Translations under genes and position numbers: made by a program
Assembly (NCBI RefSeq): GCF_026914265.1
Contig: NC_069125.1
Span: 68,802,046 to 68,866,045 of the forward strand
Direction: 5' to 3'
DNA length: 64,000 bases
Source of the DNA: Mya arenaria
Lineage: Eukaryota > Mollusca > Bivalvia > Myida > Myidae
Notes under the pieces: generated by a model
Told to the model about the DNA's origin: nothing
Database searches by the model: none
The model's input: only the letters and a program-made list of their open reading frames with translations
In this document: positions 36,222-63,792 of the stretch, piece by piece
Position numbering within the stretch: the stretch's first letter is position 1
How the letters are laid out: the number at the start of each line of letters is the position of its first letter

Positions 36222-39200
36222 CTTGAGGTACTTTTGCGTATATTGCCATGCATGTACACATACATGTACATTATAGGTCTGTACCTACACCTGGGGTACA
36301 TGTGCGTATATTGTCATGCATATACAGATAGATGATGTACATTGTAGGTCTGTACCTACACCTGGGGTACATGTGCGTATATTGCCATGCATGTACAGAT
36401 AGATGATGTACATTGTAGGTCTGTACCTACACCTGTGGTACATGTGCGTATATTGCCATGCATGTACAGATAGATGATGTACATTGTAGGTCTGTACCTA
36501 CACCTTGGGTACATGTGCGTATATTGCCATGCATGTACAGATAGATGATGTACATTGTAGGTCTGTACCTACACCTGTGGTACATGTGCGTATATTGCCA
36601 TGCATGTACAGATAGATGATGTACATTGTAGGTCTGTACCTACACCTGGGGTACATGTGCGTATATTGTCATGCATGTACAGAGAGATGATGTACATTGT
36701 AGGTCTGTACATACACCTGTGGTACATGTGCGTATATTGCCATGCATGTACAGATAGATGATGTACATTGTAGGTCTGTACCTACACCTGTGGTACATGT
36801 GCGTATATTGCCATGCATGTACAGATAGATGATGTACATTGTAGGTCTGTACCTACACCTGTGGTACATGTGCGTATATTGTCATGCATGTACAGAGAGA
36901 TGATGTACATTGTAGGTCTGTACCTACACCTGTGGTACATGTGCGTATATTGCCATGCATGTACAGATAGATGATGTACATTGTAGGTCTGTACCTACAC
37001 CTGTGGTACATGTGCGTATATTGCCATGCATGTACAGAGAGATGATGTACATTGTAGGTCTGTACATACACCTGGGGTACATGTGCGTATATTGTCATGC
37101 ATGTACAGAGAGATGATGTACATTGTAGGTCTGTACATACACCTGTGGTACATGTGCGTATATTGCCATGCATGTACAGATAGATGATGTACATTGTAGG
37201 TCTGTACATACACCTGTGGTACATGTGCGTATATTGTCATGCATGTACAGAGAGATGATGTACATTGTAGGTCTGTACATACACCCGGGGTACATGTGCG
37301 TATATTGCCATGCATGTACAGATAGATGATGTACATTGTAGGTCTGTACATACACCTGTGGTACATGTGCGTATATTGTCATGCATGTACAGAGAGATGA
37401 TGTACATTGTAGGTCTGTACATACACCTGGGGTACATGTGCGTATATTGCCATGCATGTACAGATAAATGATGTACATTGTAGGTCTGTACCTACACCTG
37501 GGGTACATGTGCGTATATTGCCATGCATGTACAAATAAATGTACATTGTAGGTCTGTACCTACACCTGGGGTACATGTGCGTATATTGTCATGCATATAC
37601 AGATAGATGATGTACATTGTAGGTCTGTACCTACACCTGGGGTACATGTGCGTATATTGCCATGCATGTACAGATAGATGATGTACATTGTAGGTCTGTA
37701 CCTACACCTGTGGTACATGTGCGTATATTGCCATGCATGTACAGATAGATGATGTACATTGTAGGTCTGTACCTACACCTTGGGTACATGTGCGTATATT
37801 GCCATGCATGTACAGATAGATGATGTACATTGTAGGTCTGTACCTACACCTGTGGTACATGTGCGTATATTGCCATGCATGTACAGATAGATGATGTACA
37901 TTGTAGGTCTGTACCTACACCTGGGGTACATGTGCGTATATTGTCATGCATGTACAGAGAGATGATGTACATTGTAGGTCTGTACATACACCTGTGGTAC
38001 ATGTGCGTATATTGCCATGCATGTACAGATAGATGATGTACATTGTAGGTCTGTACCTACACCTGTGGTACATGTGCGTATATTGCCATGCATGTACAGA
38101 TAGATGATGTACATTGTAGGTCTGTACCTACACCTGTGGTACATGTGCGTATATTGTCATGCATGTACAGAGAGATGATGTACATTGTAGGTCTGTACAT
38201 ACACCTGGGGTACATGTGCGTATATTGCCATGCATGTACAGATAGATGATGTACATTGTAGGTCTGTACATACACCTGTGGTACATGTGCGTATATTGTC
38301 ATGCATGTACAGAGAGATGATGTACATTGTAGGTCTGTACATACACCTGGGGTACATGTGCGTATATTGCCATGCATGTACAGATAGATGATGTACATTG
38401 TAGGTCTGTACATACACCTGGGGTACATGTGCGTATATTGCCATGCATGTACAGATAGATGATGTACATTGTAGGTCTGTACATACACCTGGGGTACATG
38501 TGCGTATATTGTCATGCATGTACAGAGAGATGATGTACATTGTAGGTCTGTACATACACCTGGGGTACATGTGCGTATATTGTCATGCATGTACAGATAG
38601 ATGATGTACATTGTAGGTCTGTACATACACCTGTGGTACATGTGCGTATATTGTCATGCATGTACAGATAGATGATGTACATTGTAGGTCTGTACATACA
38701 CCTGGGGTACATGTGCGTATATTGTCATGCATGTACAGATAGATGATGTACATTGTAGGTCTGTACATACACCTGGGGTACATGTGCGTATATTGCCATG
38801 CATGTACAGATAGATGATGTACATTGTAGGTCTGTACATACACCTGTGGTACATGTGCGTATATTGTCATGCATGTACAGATAGATGATGTACATTGTAG
38901 GTCTGTACATACACCTGGGGTACATGTGCGTATATTGCCATGCATGTACAGATAGATGATGTACATTGTAGGTCTGTACCTACACCTGGGGTACATGTGC
39001 GTATATTGTCATGCATGTACAGATAGATGATGTACATTGTAGGTCTGTACATACACCTGGGGTACATGTGCGTATATTGCCATGCATGTACAGATAGATG
39101 ATGTACATTGTAGGTCTGTACATACACCTGGGGTACATGTGCGTATATTGTCATGCATGTACTGATAGATGCACATTGTAGGTCTGTACATACACCTGTG

Positions 39201-40560
39201 GTACATGTGCGTATATTGTCATGCATGTACAGATAGATGATGTACATTGTAGGTCTGTACATACACCTGGGGTACATGTGCGTATATTGTCATGCATGTA
39301 CTGATAGATGCACATTGTAGGTCTGTACATACACCTGTGGTACATGTGCGTATATTGTCATGCATGTACAGATAGATGATGTACATTGTAGGTCTGTACA
39401 TACACCTGGGGTACATGTGCGTATATTGTCATGCATGTACTGATAGATGCACATTGTAGGTCTGTACATACACCTGTGGTACATGTGCGTATATTGCCAT
39501 GCATGTACAGATAGATGATGTACATTGTAGGTCTGTACATACACCTGGGGTACATGTGCGTATATTGCCATGCATGTACAGATAGATGATGTACATTGTA
39601 GGTCTGTACATACACCTGTGGTACATGTGCGTATATTGTCATGCATGTACAGATAGATGATGTACATTGTAGGTCTGTACATACACCTGGGGTACATGTG
39701 CGTATATTGCCATGCATGTACAGATAGATGATGTACATTGTAGGTCTGTACATACACCTGGGGTACATGTGCGTATATTGCCATGCATGTACAGATAGAT
39801 GATGTACATTGTAGGTCTGTACATACACCTGGGGTACATGTGCGTATATTGTCATGCATGTACAGATAGATGATGTACATTGTAGGTCTGTACATACACC
39901 TGGGGTACATGTGCGTATATTGTCATGCATGTACAGAGAGATGATGTACATTGTAGGTCTGTACCTACACCTGTGGTACATGTGCGTATATTGTCATGCA
40001 TGTACAGATAGATGATGTACATTGTAGGTCTGTACATACACCTGGGGTACATGTGCGTATATTGTCATGCATGTACAGATAGATGATGTACATTGTAGGT
40101 CTGTACCTACACCTGTGGTACATGTGCGTATATTGCCATGCATGTACAGATAAATGATGTACATTGTAGGTCTGTACATACACCTGGGGTACATGTGCGT
40201 ATATTGTCATGCATGTACAAATAAATGTACATTGTAGGTCTGTACCTACACCTTGGGTACATGTGCGTATATTGCCATGCATGTACAGATAAATGTACAC
40301 TTTAGGTCTGTACCTACACATGTGGTACATGTGCGTATATTGCCATGCATGTACTGATAAATGTACACTTTAGGTCTGTACCTACACATGTGCGTATATT
40401 GCCATGCATGTACTGATAAATGTACACTTTAGGTCTGTACCTACACATGTGCGTATATTGCCATGCATGTACATATACATGTACACTTTAGGTCTGTACC
40501 TACACATGTGGTACATGTGCGTATATTGCCATGCATGTACAAATTTACATTGTAGGTCCT
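36222..40560. repeat. 71-bp satellite-like array, about 61 units
   Basis: The unit contains GTACATGTGCGTATATTG, CATGCATGTACAGATAGATG and ATGTACATTGTAGGTCTGTA. Variant positions (GCC/GTC, AGATAG/AGAGAG, CCTACACC/CATACACC, CTGTGG/CTGGGG) define unit types. A block of eight units starting at 36301 recurs in the same order at 37576, an offset of 1275 bp (18 units minus 3 bp). Three short units with CTGATAGATGCACATTG near 39163, 39300 and 39440 are spaced about two units apart. The right edge (40260-40560) degenerates. Open frames on the minus strand are by-products of the repeat. Confidence 0.97.
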
Positions 40561-41117
40561 ACTCATATGTTACCTAGTTCCATACCAGAGATGACATGAC
40601 AACTTTAATGTTGAACAAGTGTTTTTATTTTTCTATAAGTAAATAATACACTCAAGTGCGCTCAAAAATAATTAACATTTCTTATATCACACAGTGACAA
40701 AACATGGTTAACATTATTGGTCAGTAAACAAGGCGTACAATACATTTGTATTCAATTTTCTTGTAAAGTAAAATGCTTATCTTGCCACATGTATGGAAAA
40801 CAGTGTTTACGTAAATCATTTGCCCTAATACTGTATACATGTACTTAACAATATAACCAAGCTCTTTTTACTCAACAATAAAAAACGATCTGTAAAAAGC
40901 CCTGTCCCAGTATCACAAAAAAACTTTTTAAGTCAGATCTCAATTTAAATCTCAACTGATTTTACCACATAATATCAAAAGTTATTCAAAAGCAAACAAG
41001 AACTGTCCTATGACACCGTGCTTTGTCTTAGAAATCAATGCATTAATGATTAAAGAATATGTGCCCATCAAAAGCAATAAAGAAAAAAAGTCATATCAAA
41101 AAGTAAATAACATTTAG

Positions 41118-41575
41118 GATAATATGAAATTATGAAACCTAATTGTGCAATGGCTTTGGACAACTGTGGGAAGTATGGGAAGTTAGGGCAATAAAAAAGG
41201 TGTTGGAGTAATAAGTGAAAATGCCAAGTTGCCAAACTTTCTAAGTCACTCCAGGGCCACAATTTGTGTTTAGGATAGTAGTGTGTTAAGTGACTTAATT
41301 GTAGGATGGCTGTCAACAATTGTGTGAACTATGAAGTGGAATGAATGAAGGATATAGGAGTTGAACCTGACACAAACTTAACTAAAACTTTAACCTAAGT
41401 TACAAAGTCAATCAGGGGCCATAATTTGTATAATGGATGATATGGAGTTACGGAACCTAACTTTTTGATGATGCTGAACAACTGTGTGAAGTATAATGTG
41501 AATTGAAAGAATGGTATCAGAGTTACAATGTATAAGTGAAAATGCCAACTTGCCTTAAAGTGACTAGCTCATGTT
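41118..41575. repeat. Two diverged copies of a dispersed repeat
   Basis: GGATAATATGAAATTATG followed by GACAACTGTGGGAAGTAT (41118-41180) is echoed by GGATGATATGGAGTTACG followed by AACAACTGTGTGAAGTAT (41432-41493). CAATTTGTG and CATAATTTG blocks are also shared. An old dispersed element is likely; no reading frame of note. Confidence 0.45.
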
Positions 41576-41730
41576 TTTGGACTTAAAATTTCCCCAGTAA
41601 TGCATCTGAAAACGCATATTTTATCATTAGTTCACTCTATGATATCGAAATTGCAGAAAAAAAATACAGTAATAGCATAAAAAAGTATTTTGATTTTAGT
41701 GGGGTTTGAGCCCCACGCCAGTAAAGTCAA

Positions 41731-41755
41731 GGGGGGGGGGGGGGGGGGGGGGGGG
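41731..41755. repeat. Poly(G) run of 25
   Basis: Twenty-five consecutive G residues in intergenic DNA. Length may be unreliable because such runs are hard to sequence. Confidence 0.95.
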
Positions 41756-43054
41756 TAAAAATTGACTGCTGCATAACATCAGGTGATAAAGTCAATCAAC
41801 CAATCACGCAACACCACAGCCGAAATTAACTTTCAATTGCTTTATAAACGCTAATTCTTTGAATAGTCAAGATAAAAATGTAATTGAGTACCGGGCAATA
41901 ACTCAAATATGTGTTTGCTCTAGAATGAGTTTTCTTTGAATTATTGACAAAAGGTTTTTATCAACACATTTATGAGAACAAACTATTTTAGAAAGGGTAA
42001 AAACATACTAGGTTTTAGGTTTTGAATCAAAATGTGCTTTTATGTGGTAAAATGTCTCTGGATTGGGTTTGAGATTTCACATGCACATTTTTGTGACATT
42101 GGGGCGGAAAAGACGGACTAAATTTGTAGATTGTAGCAACGATAAAAGTACACATGCAATAAAAAAAAACTTAAAAAAAAGAATTATAAAAGATGTAACA
42201 TTCACATTACATATGTTCTTTAAATATATGTCTAAAATGGGAGTAAAAAGCTTGTTAAAAACATGTGATTTCTACAAATATTTTAACATCAGTTTTCTTC
42301 ATTGCTAATGCCTCATTTCATCGTTCAAACTGCACATGTAAACTCCAAGAAGGATTTCAAAAGCAAGAGACACTTGGCCAGGCCATGGATGGACTTATAA
42401 TATCATTTCACTGAGGTAGTAAAAAATAACACTACTCAGTAAGATACAGGGGTACTTAATACAGAACACAAATTACTTACAATGGATGGAAACAAATGTA
42501 AATGAAATATCCTACTGAACAATAATATTGTAATTATATTAGATCATTTATTATAACTTAGATTTACAAATATGTTAATTGGTCACTTACAATTAAGATA
42601 TAATTCCATCATTGACATAAAATACTTTTAAAATAACAAAAAAGTACCCTATAAATAAGGCCAAAATATAATAAGATTTTTAGTCAGTTCACTGCCATAA
42701 AATATGGTGTAGATAGATCCAGATCTATGTGTTAGTGAAGGTTTGTCTTAATATTCAACTCCATAAACCATCACCATCTGGTCTGGGTACATTAACATGT
42801 CTTACAAAAACAAGAAACTTTCAGAACTTTAACCAAAAGGGAGTAACAATGAATGGTAATAAACGACAACTGTCTTGATGACAATAAAAAATAAAGTAGG
42901 TTGCAAGATCAGAAACAAACATTTTTTTAGGTTTCGCCTAAACAAAATAATGACACAACCAACATATTTGACAAAATAACAGTTAAACTAAAAAAATAAT
43001 TTCACTCTTGAAGTATATATTCAGTGCATGTTATATCCCAGGTATGATCAACAG

Positions 43055-43128
43055 TACCTTGAGAACAGGAGGCCATGAATGCCCTATACCGCTACCTTGA
43101 GAACAGGAGGCCATGAATGCCCTATATA
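43055..43128. repeat. 38-bp direct duplication
   Basis: Two adjacent copies containing TACCTTGAGAACAGGAGGCC and ATGAATGCCCTATA, offset by 38 bp, in intergenic DNA downstream of spermidine synthase. Confidence 0.85.
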
Positions 43129-44362
43129 GCTCACCCGAGTATTATGTACAAATGTGAAAACAAGCCTTAAAAGAACTCGACCTAGATATGGGTTTTTTAT
43201 ATAGTGGCTTATTTTTAATTTGATACTTGTTTCCAAACTTAAAATGTTAAACATTTTAACCATATTTCATTCAAATTTATAAGAAAAAAATTAAGGCCTT
43301 TTGTGAGTCAACATATGTTTTTCTGACATTTGATGAAGTGACCTGCTTTTTTTTAGCAGACATGAACAAAACATTCAATCTTCACCTAGATTTTATAAAC
43401 ACACATTTAAATTTTGACTAAACTTCATACAGATTGGACAGATATTGGAAATTCGAACATGTTAACAAGGATATTACATAAGTGTTTTTTAGCCAAAAAT
43501 GACCCATAGTGGAATCATAGAAGTGCTTCTGATAGCTAACTATGAGCAGTTAGGGCTAAGGGGTGAGCTAAATAAATATCATAGAAGTGAAAAATGCCCT
43601 TCAAGTGTGTGGCTAAAACAAGCAAAAATAATGGATAGTTTAAAGAGACTTCTTCACATTTCAAAAAAGTTGATTGTTATTAATTGTTTAAATAAGTGAT
43701 TGAAAATGCTCTATTTGCCACAAAACATGGCGAACTATTTTGGAAATTGATTTATGTTAGGCTTAAATTTACACAACTCTGTTTAATGAGTATCTGCTGT
43801 TCGGTGTTTGATCATAAAAGTAAGTAAAAATAAAAGATCTGTGAGAGAGTGCCTTTAACAGTAATCACTGTACATAACAATCCATAATTGAACTACTGAT
43901 TACATGAACAATATACTTCATGTAATACATCAAATTGGATTTATAAAGTGAAATCTCACTGTGCAAAGATATTATTGAAAGTCAAATAGGAGTAATCACC
44001 GGTAGAAAACACGAAGTAGAACAAACACCTTTAAGAATCACAATCTACAGGTTCATGATTCATACTACCGGTACATCTTAATATAAGAAATGAGCATAGA
44101 CTGTGTTACAATTAAAGTGAATAAAATTCGTGCTTTTTTTCTAATAATTAAACAAAATTAATGTAAACCAATACAGGGTATCACAAAACACAGGTGGATC
44201 CTTCCTGGAACAACATTCTGTCAGGAAAGGAAGAATGACATAAGACATTCCCACTACTGGATCAGATTACACTCCTTGATATCACCAACTGTAGCCCAAT
44301 ATGGACCTAAGGTAACGCTCTACATGTATATGAGATACTCCTAACTAATCTTTAAAGTCACG

Positions 44363-57800
<13,438 letters not shown>

Positions 57801-58689
57801 TTCGCCTTTCTTGCAAATTAAGCTGATATTGCCTTGGAAAATTACTTGGTTGGCGACGATGCTTTTTCTTGCAAGACGCTAAGGTTACATTACACTATTA
57901 GGTGCGGAGTAAAAGCCGGTACCCAGTATCGGTTTATGGGGGGAAATAAATATGTATAAGAATCTATATGTTATTATTATTTTATCAATCAAACACAGGA
58001 AATAAAAAAATGAAAAAAATAAATAATAGAGTTCTAAGCTAATCTGATTTAGTCATTGAAACAATTCGCTGATTATTTCATTTCTGGTTGTTGTTGAATG
58101 TGTTTCAAATCATTCTTGAATGCAGGGTCTGAGACCAGACCAACACCTTTTCACTTCATGTATTTATGATGGGTTTCAAGACCTTAGGGCATCTAGCAAC
58201 ATGGGGGGGGGGGGCTAGGAGCATGTCCGATGGAGGAATTTTTACATACGTTTTCTCTGCTCCAGAAGCATGGTTTCCGCAACAAAATTTGCAGATCTTA
58301 TAAATATCAATGATGAGGCTGCCTCCCCTCATGCGTTTGGTCAAAATACTGATTGGATCATCATCACCATGACAGGTACATCCAATTGATCCATGATAGT
58401 GAAAGTATAACGCCCGCAAGCGTAATCCGACTGTTACAGGTGTGTTGGTTTAAGGCTAACAGTTAGTGTTGATGGACATCTAGATGTGTTAGGTTGTCAT
58501 AAATTGTTGATCGTTAAACCTTGGGTATGTCATCCATCATTAGACTTACTGAAATTCAAATTACCTTTCATCATATCTGATATGGATAAACAGGCGTAGC
58601 CTTCCGGCCGTGTCCAAAGATCAGACTTTTTGAACACTTCTGTAGTAAAATGATTTATGATTTCGTTTTCTTGAATGGTCTCACCATGA
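57801..58689. other. Upstream region of spermidine synthase
   Basis: Probable 5' UTR, first intron or promoter region on the minus strand. It contains a poly(G) run near 58204. An open frame at 58156-58419 (minus) resembles nothing I recognise and overlaps that simple sequence. No clear TATA box was found. Confidence 0.4.
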
Positions 58690-61075
58690 ACTTACCTGCA
58701 ATAGGCGCCATATATATGAAATCGCCATGAACGTACCTGCAATAGGCGCAATATATGGGCTCACCATGAACTCAGTACCTTCAATAGGCGCCAGATATTG
58801 ACCATGAACTCACCTGCAATAGGCGCCATGAACTCACCATGAACTTACCTGCAATAGGCGCCATATATTGACTTTCCATGAACTTACCTGCAATAGGCGC
58901 CATATATGGACTCACCATGAGTTTACCTGCAATAGGCGCCATATATGAACTCACCATGAACTTACCTACAATAGGCGCCATACATGGACTCACCATGAAC
59001 TTACCTGCAATAGGCGCCATACATGAACTCACCATGAACTTACCTGCAATAGGCGCCATACATGGACTCACCATGAACTTACCTGCAATAGGCGCCATAT
59101 ATGGACTCACCATGAACTTACCTGCAATAGGCGCCATATATGGACTCACCATGAATTTACCTGCAATAGGCGCCATACATGGACTCACCATGAACTTACC
59201 TGCAATAGGCGCCATATATGGACTCACCATGAACTTACCTGCAATAGGCACCATACATGGACTCACCATGAATTTACCTGCAATAGGCGCCATATATGGA
59301 CTCACCATGAACTTACCTGCAATAGGCGCCATACATGGACTCACCATGAACTTACCTGCAATAGGCGCCATATATGAACTCACCATGAACTTACCTGCAA
59401 TAGGCGCCATATATGGACTCACCATGAATTTACCTGCAATAGGCGCCATATATGAACTCACCATGAACTTACCTGCAATAGGCGCCATACATGGACTCAC
59501 CATGAACTTACCTGCAATAGGCGCCATATATGGACTCACCATGAACTTACCTGCAATAGGCGCCATATATGGACTCACCATGAGTTTACCTGCAATAGGC
59601 GCCATATATGGACTCACCATGAACTTACCTGCAATAGGCGCCATATATGGACTCACCAAGAACTTACCTGCAATAGGCGCCAGATATGGACTCACCATGA
59701 ACTTACCTGCAATAGGCGCCATACATGGACTCACCATGAACTTACCAGCAATAGGCGCCATACATGGACTCACCATGAACTTACCTGCAATAGGCGCCAT
59801 ACATGGACTCACCATGAACTTACCTGCAATAGGCGCCATACATGGACTCAGCATGAATTTACCTGCAATAGGCGCCATACATGGACTCACCATGAATTTA
59901 CCTTCATTAGGCGCCATACATGGACTCACCATGAACTTATCTTCAATAGGCGCCATACATGGACTCACCATGAACTTACCTGCAATAGGCGCCATACATG
60001 GACTCACCATGAACTTACCTGTAATAGGCGCCATACATGGATTCACCATGAACTTACCTGTAATAGGCGCCATACATGGATTCACCATGAACTTACCTGT
60101 AATAGGTGCCATACATGGACTCACCATGAACTTACCTGTACTAGGCGCCATACATGGACTCATCATGAACTTACCTGCAATAGGCCCCAGATATAGGCTC
60201 ATCATGAACTTACCTGCAATAGGCGCCAGATATGGGCTCATCATGAACTTACCTGCAATAGGCGCCAGATATAGGCTCATCATGAACTTACATGCAATAG
60301 GCGCCAGATATGGGCTCATCATGAACTTATATACCTGCAATAGGCGCCATGCATGGACTCACCATGACGTTACCTGCAATAGGCGCCATACATGGACTCA
60401 CCATAAACTTACCTGCAATAGGCGCCATACATGGACTCACCATGAACTTACCTGCAGTAGGCGCCATACATGGACTCACCATGAGCTTACCTGCAATAGG
60501 CGCCAGCTATAGGCTCATCATGAACTTACCTGCAATAGGCGCCAGATATGGGCTCATCATGAACTTTCCTGCAATAGGCGCCATACATGGACTCACCATG
60601 AACTTACCTGCAATAGGCGCCATACATGGACTCACCATGAACTTACCTGCAATAGGCGCCATACATGGACTCACCATGAACTTACCTGCAGTAGGCGCCA
60701 TACATGGACTCACCATGAACTTACCTGCAATAGGCGCCATATATTGGCTCACCATGAACTTACCTGCAATAGGCGCCAGATAGGGGCTCATCATGAACTT
60801 ACCTGCAATAGGCGCAATACATTGACTCACCATGAATTTACCTTCAATAGGCGCCATACATGGACTCACCATGAACTTACCTGCAATAGGCGCCATACAT
60901 GGACTCACCATGAACTTACCTTCAATAGGCGCCATACATGGATTCACCTTGAACTTACCTGTAATAGGCGCCATACATGGACTCACCATGAACTTACCTG
61001 TACTAGGCGCCATACATGGACTCACCATGAACTTACCTGCAATAGGTGCCAGATATGGGCTCATCATGAATTTAA
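58690..61075 (-). repeat. 39-bp minisatellite repeating a consensus splice donor upstream of spermidine synthase
   Basis: About 61 units. On the minus strand, which is the transcribed sense of spermidine synthase, each reads ATGGCGCCTATTGCAG then GTAAGTTCATGGTGAGTCC. CAG|GTAAGT is the textbook donor consensus. The array ends about 0.9 kb upstream of the start codon at 57800. Variants (GCGCCAGATA, TTACCTTCAATAGG) mark unit subtypes, and blocks of subtypes recur near 59900-60140 and 60830-61050. The 39-bp period gives long open frames on both strands; the predicted peptides are pure repeats and are not taken as a protein. Confidence 0.96.
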
Positions 61076-61189
61076 CTGCTAAATACCTTGGTTTAAGTCC
61101 CATAACCATCAACGTAAGTGCATTTAATGTAATGATTTTTGACGATACAATATCAAATAATTTTATAATACATTGTATTTTATATTTGG

Positions 61190-61370
61190 ATAACCGTTGA
61201 ATAACCTTATACAGTTTAACCTATTTATGAGAGAGTTTGTCCACACTGGCTAAAATTATTAGCCTACTTTTTGTATATTTAGATAGCAGTTGAATAACCT
61301 TCAGAAAATCTTATGTTTGAACTTATTTTAGAGCGGGTGTGTTCACATTTGCTAAAACTATCAGCAACCG
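61190..61370. repeat. Two-copy diverged direct repeat
   Basis: GTTGAATAACCTTATACAG with GTCCACACTGGCTAAAATTA is echoed about 100 bp later by GTTGAATAACCTTCAGAAA with GTTCACATTTGCTAAAACTA. This is an old tandem duplication or dispersed repeat. Confidence 0.6.
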
Positions 61371-63637
61371 CTTATACCTTTTGCGCAAAGTGCTCTTGCA
61401 CTTGTACAACATTTCACGGGTTGTAGTTCCTGGTGAGATTGGACAATATACTCAAAATATGCTCCAAGAGCCGGTCTGGGTACATTAAAAGCCCAATTAA
61501 CCTACCGTACTCCCTATCGAGTGGTCCAGACGTACTATCTTTGCTAAGGATCTATCAAACACAATGCAATGGTCCATCTAACAGAGCCAGTGGACCTCAT
61601 TCTTTATTTTATACGGTACAGTTGTGACGTGGAGTTGAAGGCTGGATTTATGGTCAACCATATTGAAAATACGTAAGTGTACTTATAAACAGTGGTTTTA
61701 TGTAAAATATTAAAGATAAATTGAAAATATGTTTTCAAGTATGTATTATGCTTACATCGCTAATAATTATATTCTCGTATAATCGTATTGGCATGGTTAT
61801 TTAAAAACTATAAACTGCCTTTGAACACATTTTAACAAGATAAATATCTTTAAAATGTATTGGTTAAATATGATTTAACACATTCGTGTATTAATATTAT
61901 TATTTATGTATTTGATTTTACTTCTGGTGATGTAATCTTTAATACAAAGTATGTGTCATGATGACGTATTTATTACCGTAATGATTCATTGTTCCCTGAT
62001 TCCTGTACATGAAACGTGTGGTTAGACATGACATTCGTTTTTTAGTATATTGCATGTATGGTATGTCGCAATAGTTCAATTTTGTCATACTCTTCATAAT
62101 TAGTATACAAATATGAATCCATTTTTATTAAGTACAAGTACTCTTAGCCACTTTGTGCGGCAATATGAGCAATTCATCTACAAAACAGTATACTTAATGT
62201 ACACTTAAAAATGAAAAAGTATAAATAACAAACACCTAACAATACAGCTGAAAGGAAAAACAAAAGCAAAAGAGAAAATCCTTAATGTAAACATCCACTT
62301 CTATTTTAATTTGTATATGACGTATATGGTGTGGCAAAAAGCAGTTAACGATTAGTATTCTTTCGGAAAACCGAGTGTAAATGGTTGTTTCATAGGGGAG
62401 TTGGGTGGGGTGGATCGCGCACAACCGTTACCTCTGATGAAGCGAGAAAACTGTTCCGACCAGGAAAGGTAGGGGTCAGCTTCGAGTCATATTTATTAAA
62501 ATCTTAAGCATGTTTTGGAAAACGTGATCAACATAATATAATTACTTTCGTCTGTCAATATTGACCTCTAGCTGCATCTCATTCTAATATGCATTATATC
62601 TTTTTAATCTTGATAGCAGCCTTTTTCTTCTTACAGTACAGTGTCACCAGCGTTAAGTTATATCAGTATTTTCATAAAGACGTACATGACCGCATCTTTT
62701 AAATCAAATTATTCCATTATTACCTAGCTGTAGCTACCATGATCTACATGTATGCCATTTTAAAATATTGAAAATAACACAGGTTAGAGGTTTTCACCTT
62801 GCCGGACGCCCTTGCTACTCTTCAAAAACATAAATAATTCATTAGTTTCACCTGAAATACAGGATTTGAAATATTGGTATAAGTCGGAAGAAATTTCGGT
62901 AATTTCGCCTTTTCCTGTTATTGCATTATGTAATAATTTTCTCCAAAGAATAAGTATAAAAATAGCAGTTTTTTAATAGTTCATATTGTTTGTTTAAACC
63001 GTAATATGGTCACTTGTTGAATCTTTTGATCGAAAGCCGGCTTGATTTTAACTTAATCTCGTTTCTCTTTTCGATACAACATCAATCCAGCATTAAGAAC
63101 CGAAGTAAACAATTTGCTTATTAGGTAGCTCAAGACAGTAATAGGTATGTAGTTTCTACGATCATATTTTACTCCCTTTGCTCTGAAAATAGGTTTGATA
63201 GTTCCAATCACCATACACTTGGAATTATACCCAATATAAAACACGGACCTATAAACCATATATATCATTGATTTAAAGTTATTATATAATTCTGTTTGAG
63301 GAGGTCCACGGGCTTTTATTTTTAGTTTTACCAGCGTGAAGTTACGACCTATATGCCTTTGGTTTATTTCGTGACTTTGATTTATTCCGTTAAAGATTTC
63401 CTAGTATATTGGAAGCGTTAAACACATACTTGTTAATGAATGAGTTCACTTTTTTTAGTTCTTATTTTCCAGGTCAAGCCGAGTTTTAAAGTAATCCGTC
63501 TTGAATTGTACTTTAATAACGTTCTTTGTTATATTTCACCCGTGCATTTCCAACCAAATAAGGGCTTGTCCTCTGAGTTGTTTTGGCACGTTAATTCCCG
63601 TGTGTTTGGAAAAAGAGGATATTTGCATACCGAACTA

Positions 63638-63792
63638 ATAATATCTGTCATGTTTTTGCGGTCCGGACAGAAAAATCTGACCCGAGGGCAGCTGCGTTGC
63701 CAGGTAACGAGGTTTGCCGAGTTACCGGCTACGCAGCATGCCCATGGGTCGGATTTTTCTATCCGGACCGGACACACATGATTGATATTTTT
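63638..63792. mobile_element. Long near-perfect palindrome (foldback/MITE)
   Basis: Left-arm sequences CGGTCCGGACAGAAAAATCT, GACCCGAGGGCAGCTGCG and TTGCCAGGTAACGAGG pair with right-arm sequences ATTTTTCTATCCGGACCGG, GCAGCATGCCCATGGGTC and GAGTTACCGGCTACGCAG. Symmetry runs from AATATCTGTCATG to CATGATTGATATT, with arms of about 75 bp and almost no spacer. It is much more GC-rich than its surroundings. No coding potential. Confidence 0.75.

Larger units (their letters stand above)
35893..44362. other. Intergenic region between convergent protease and spermidine synthase
   Basis: About 8.5 kb with no supportable gene. Half of it is the 71-bp satellite-like array (36222-40560). The rest is AT-rich DNA with dispersed repeat fragments, a poly(G) run and a two-copy duplication. 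The right end is probably the 3' UTR of spermidine synthase (minus strand). Confidence 0.7.

Noticed and set aside
36669-40330. Many open frames of 65-207 codons on the minus strand
   Set aside because: Products of the 71-bp satellite-like array.
58156-58419. 87-codon open frame on the minus strand
   Set aside because: Overlaps a poly(G) run; no recognisable domain; could be repeat-derived.
58781-60512. Open frames of 519 and 544 codons on opposite strands
   Set aside because: Both come from the 39-bp repeat. No non-repetitive domain or plausible start region is present.
62396-62468. Possible isolated exon (AG- and GT-bounded, reads GELGGVDRAQPLPLMK then REN)
   Set aside because: Only 73 nt, weak pyrimidine tract, no homology recognised and no neighbouring exons.
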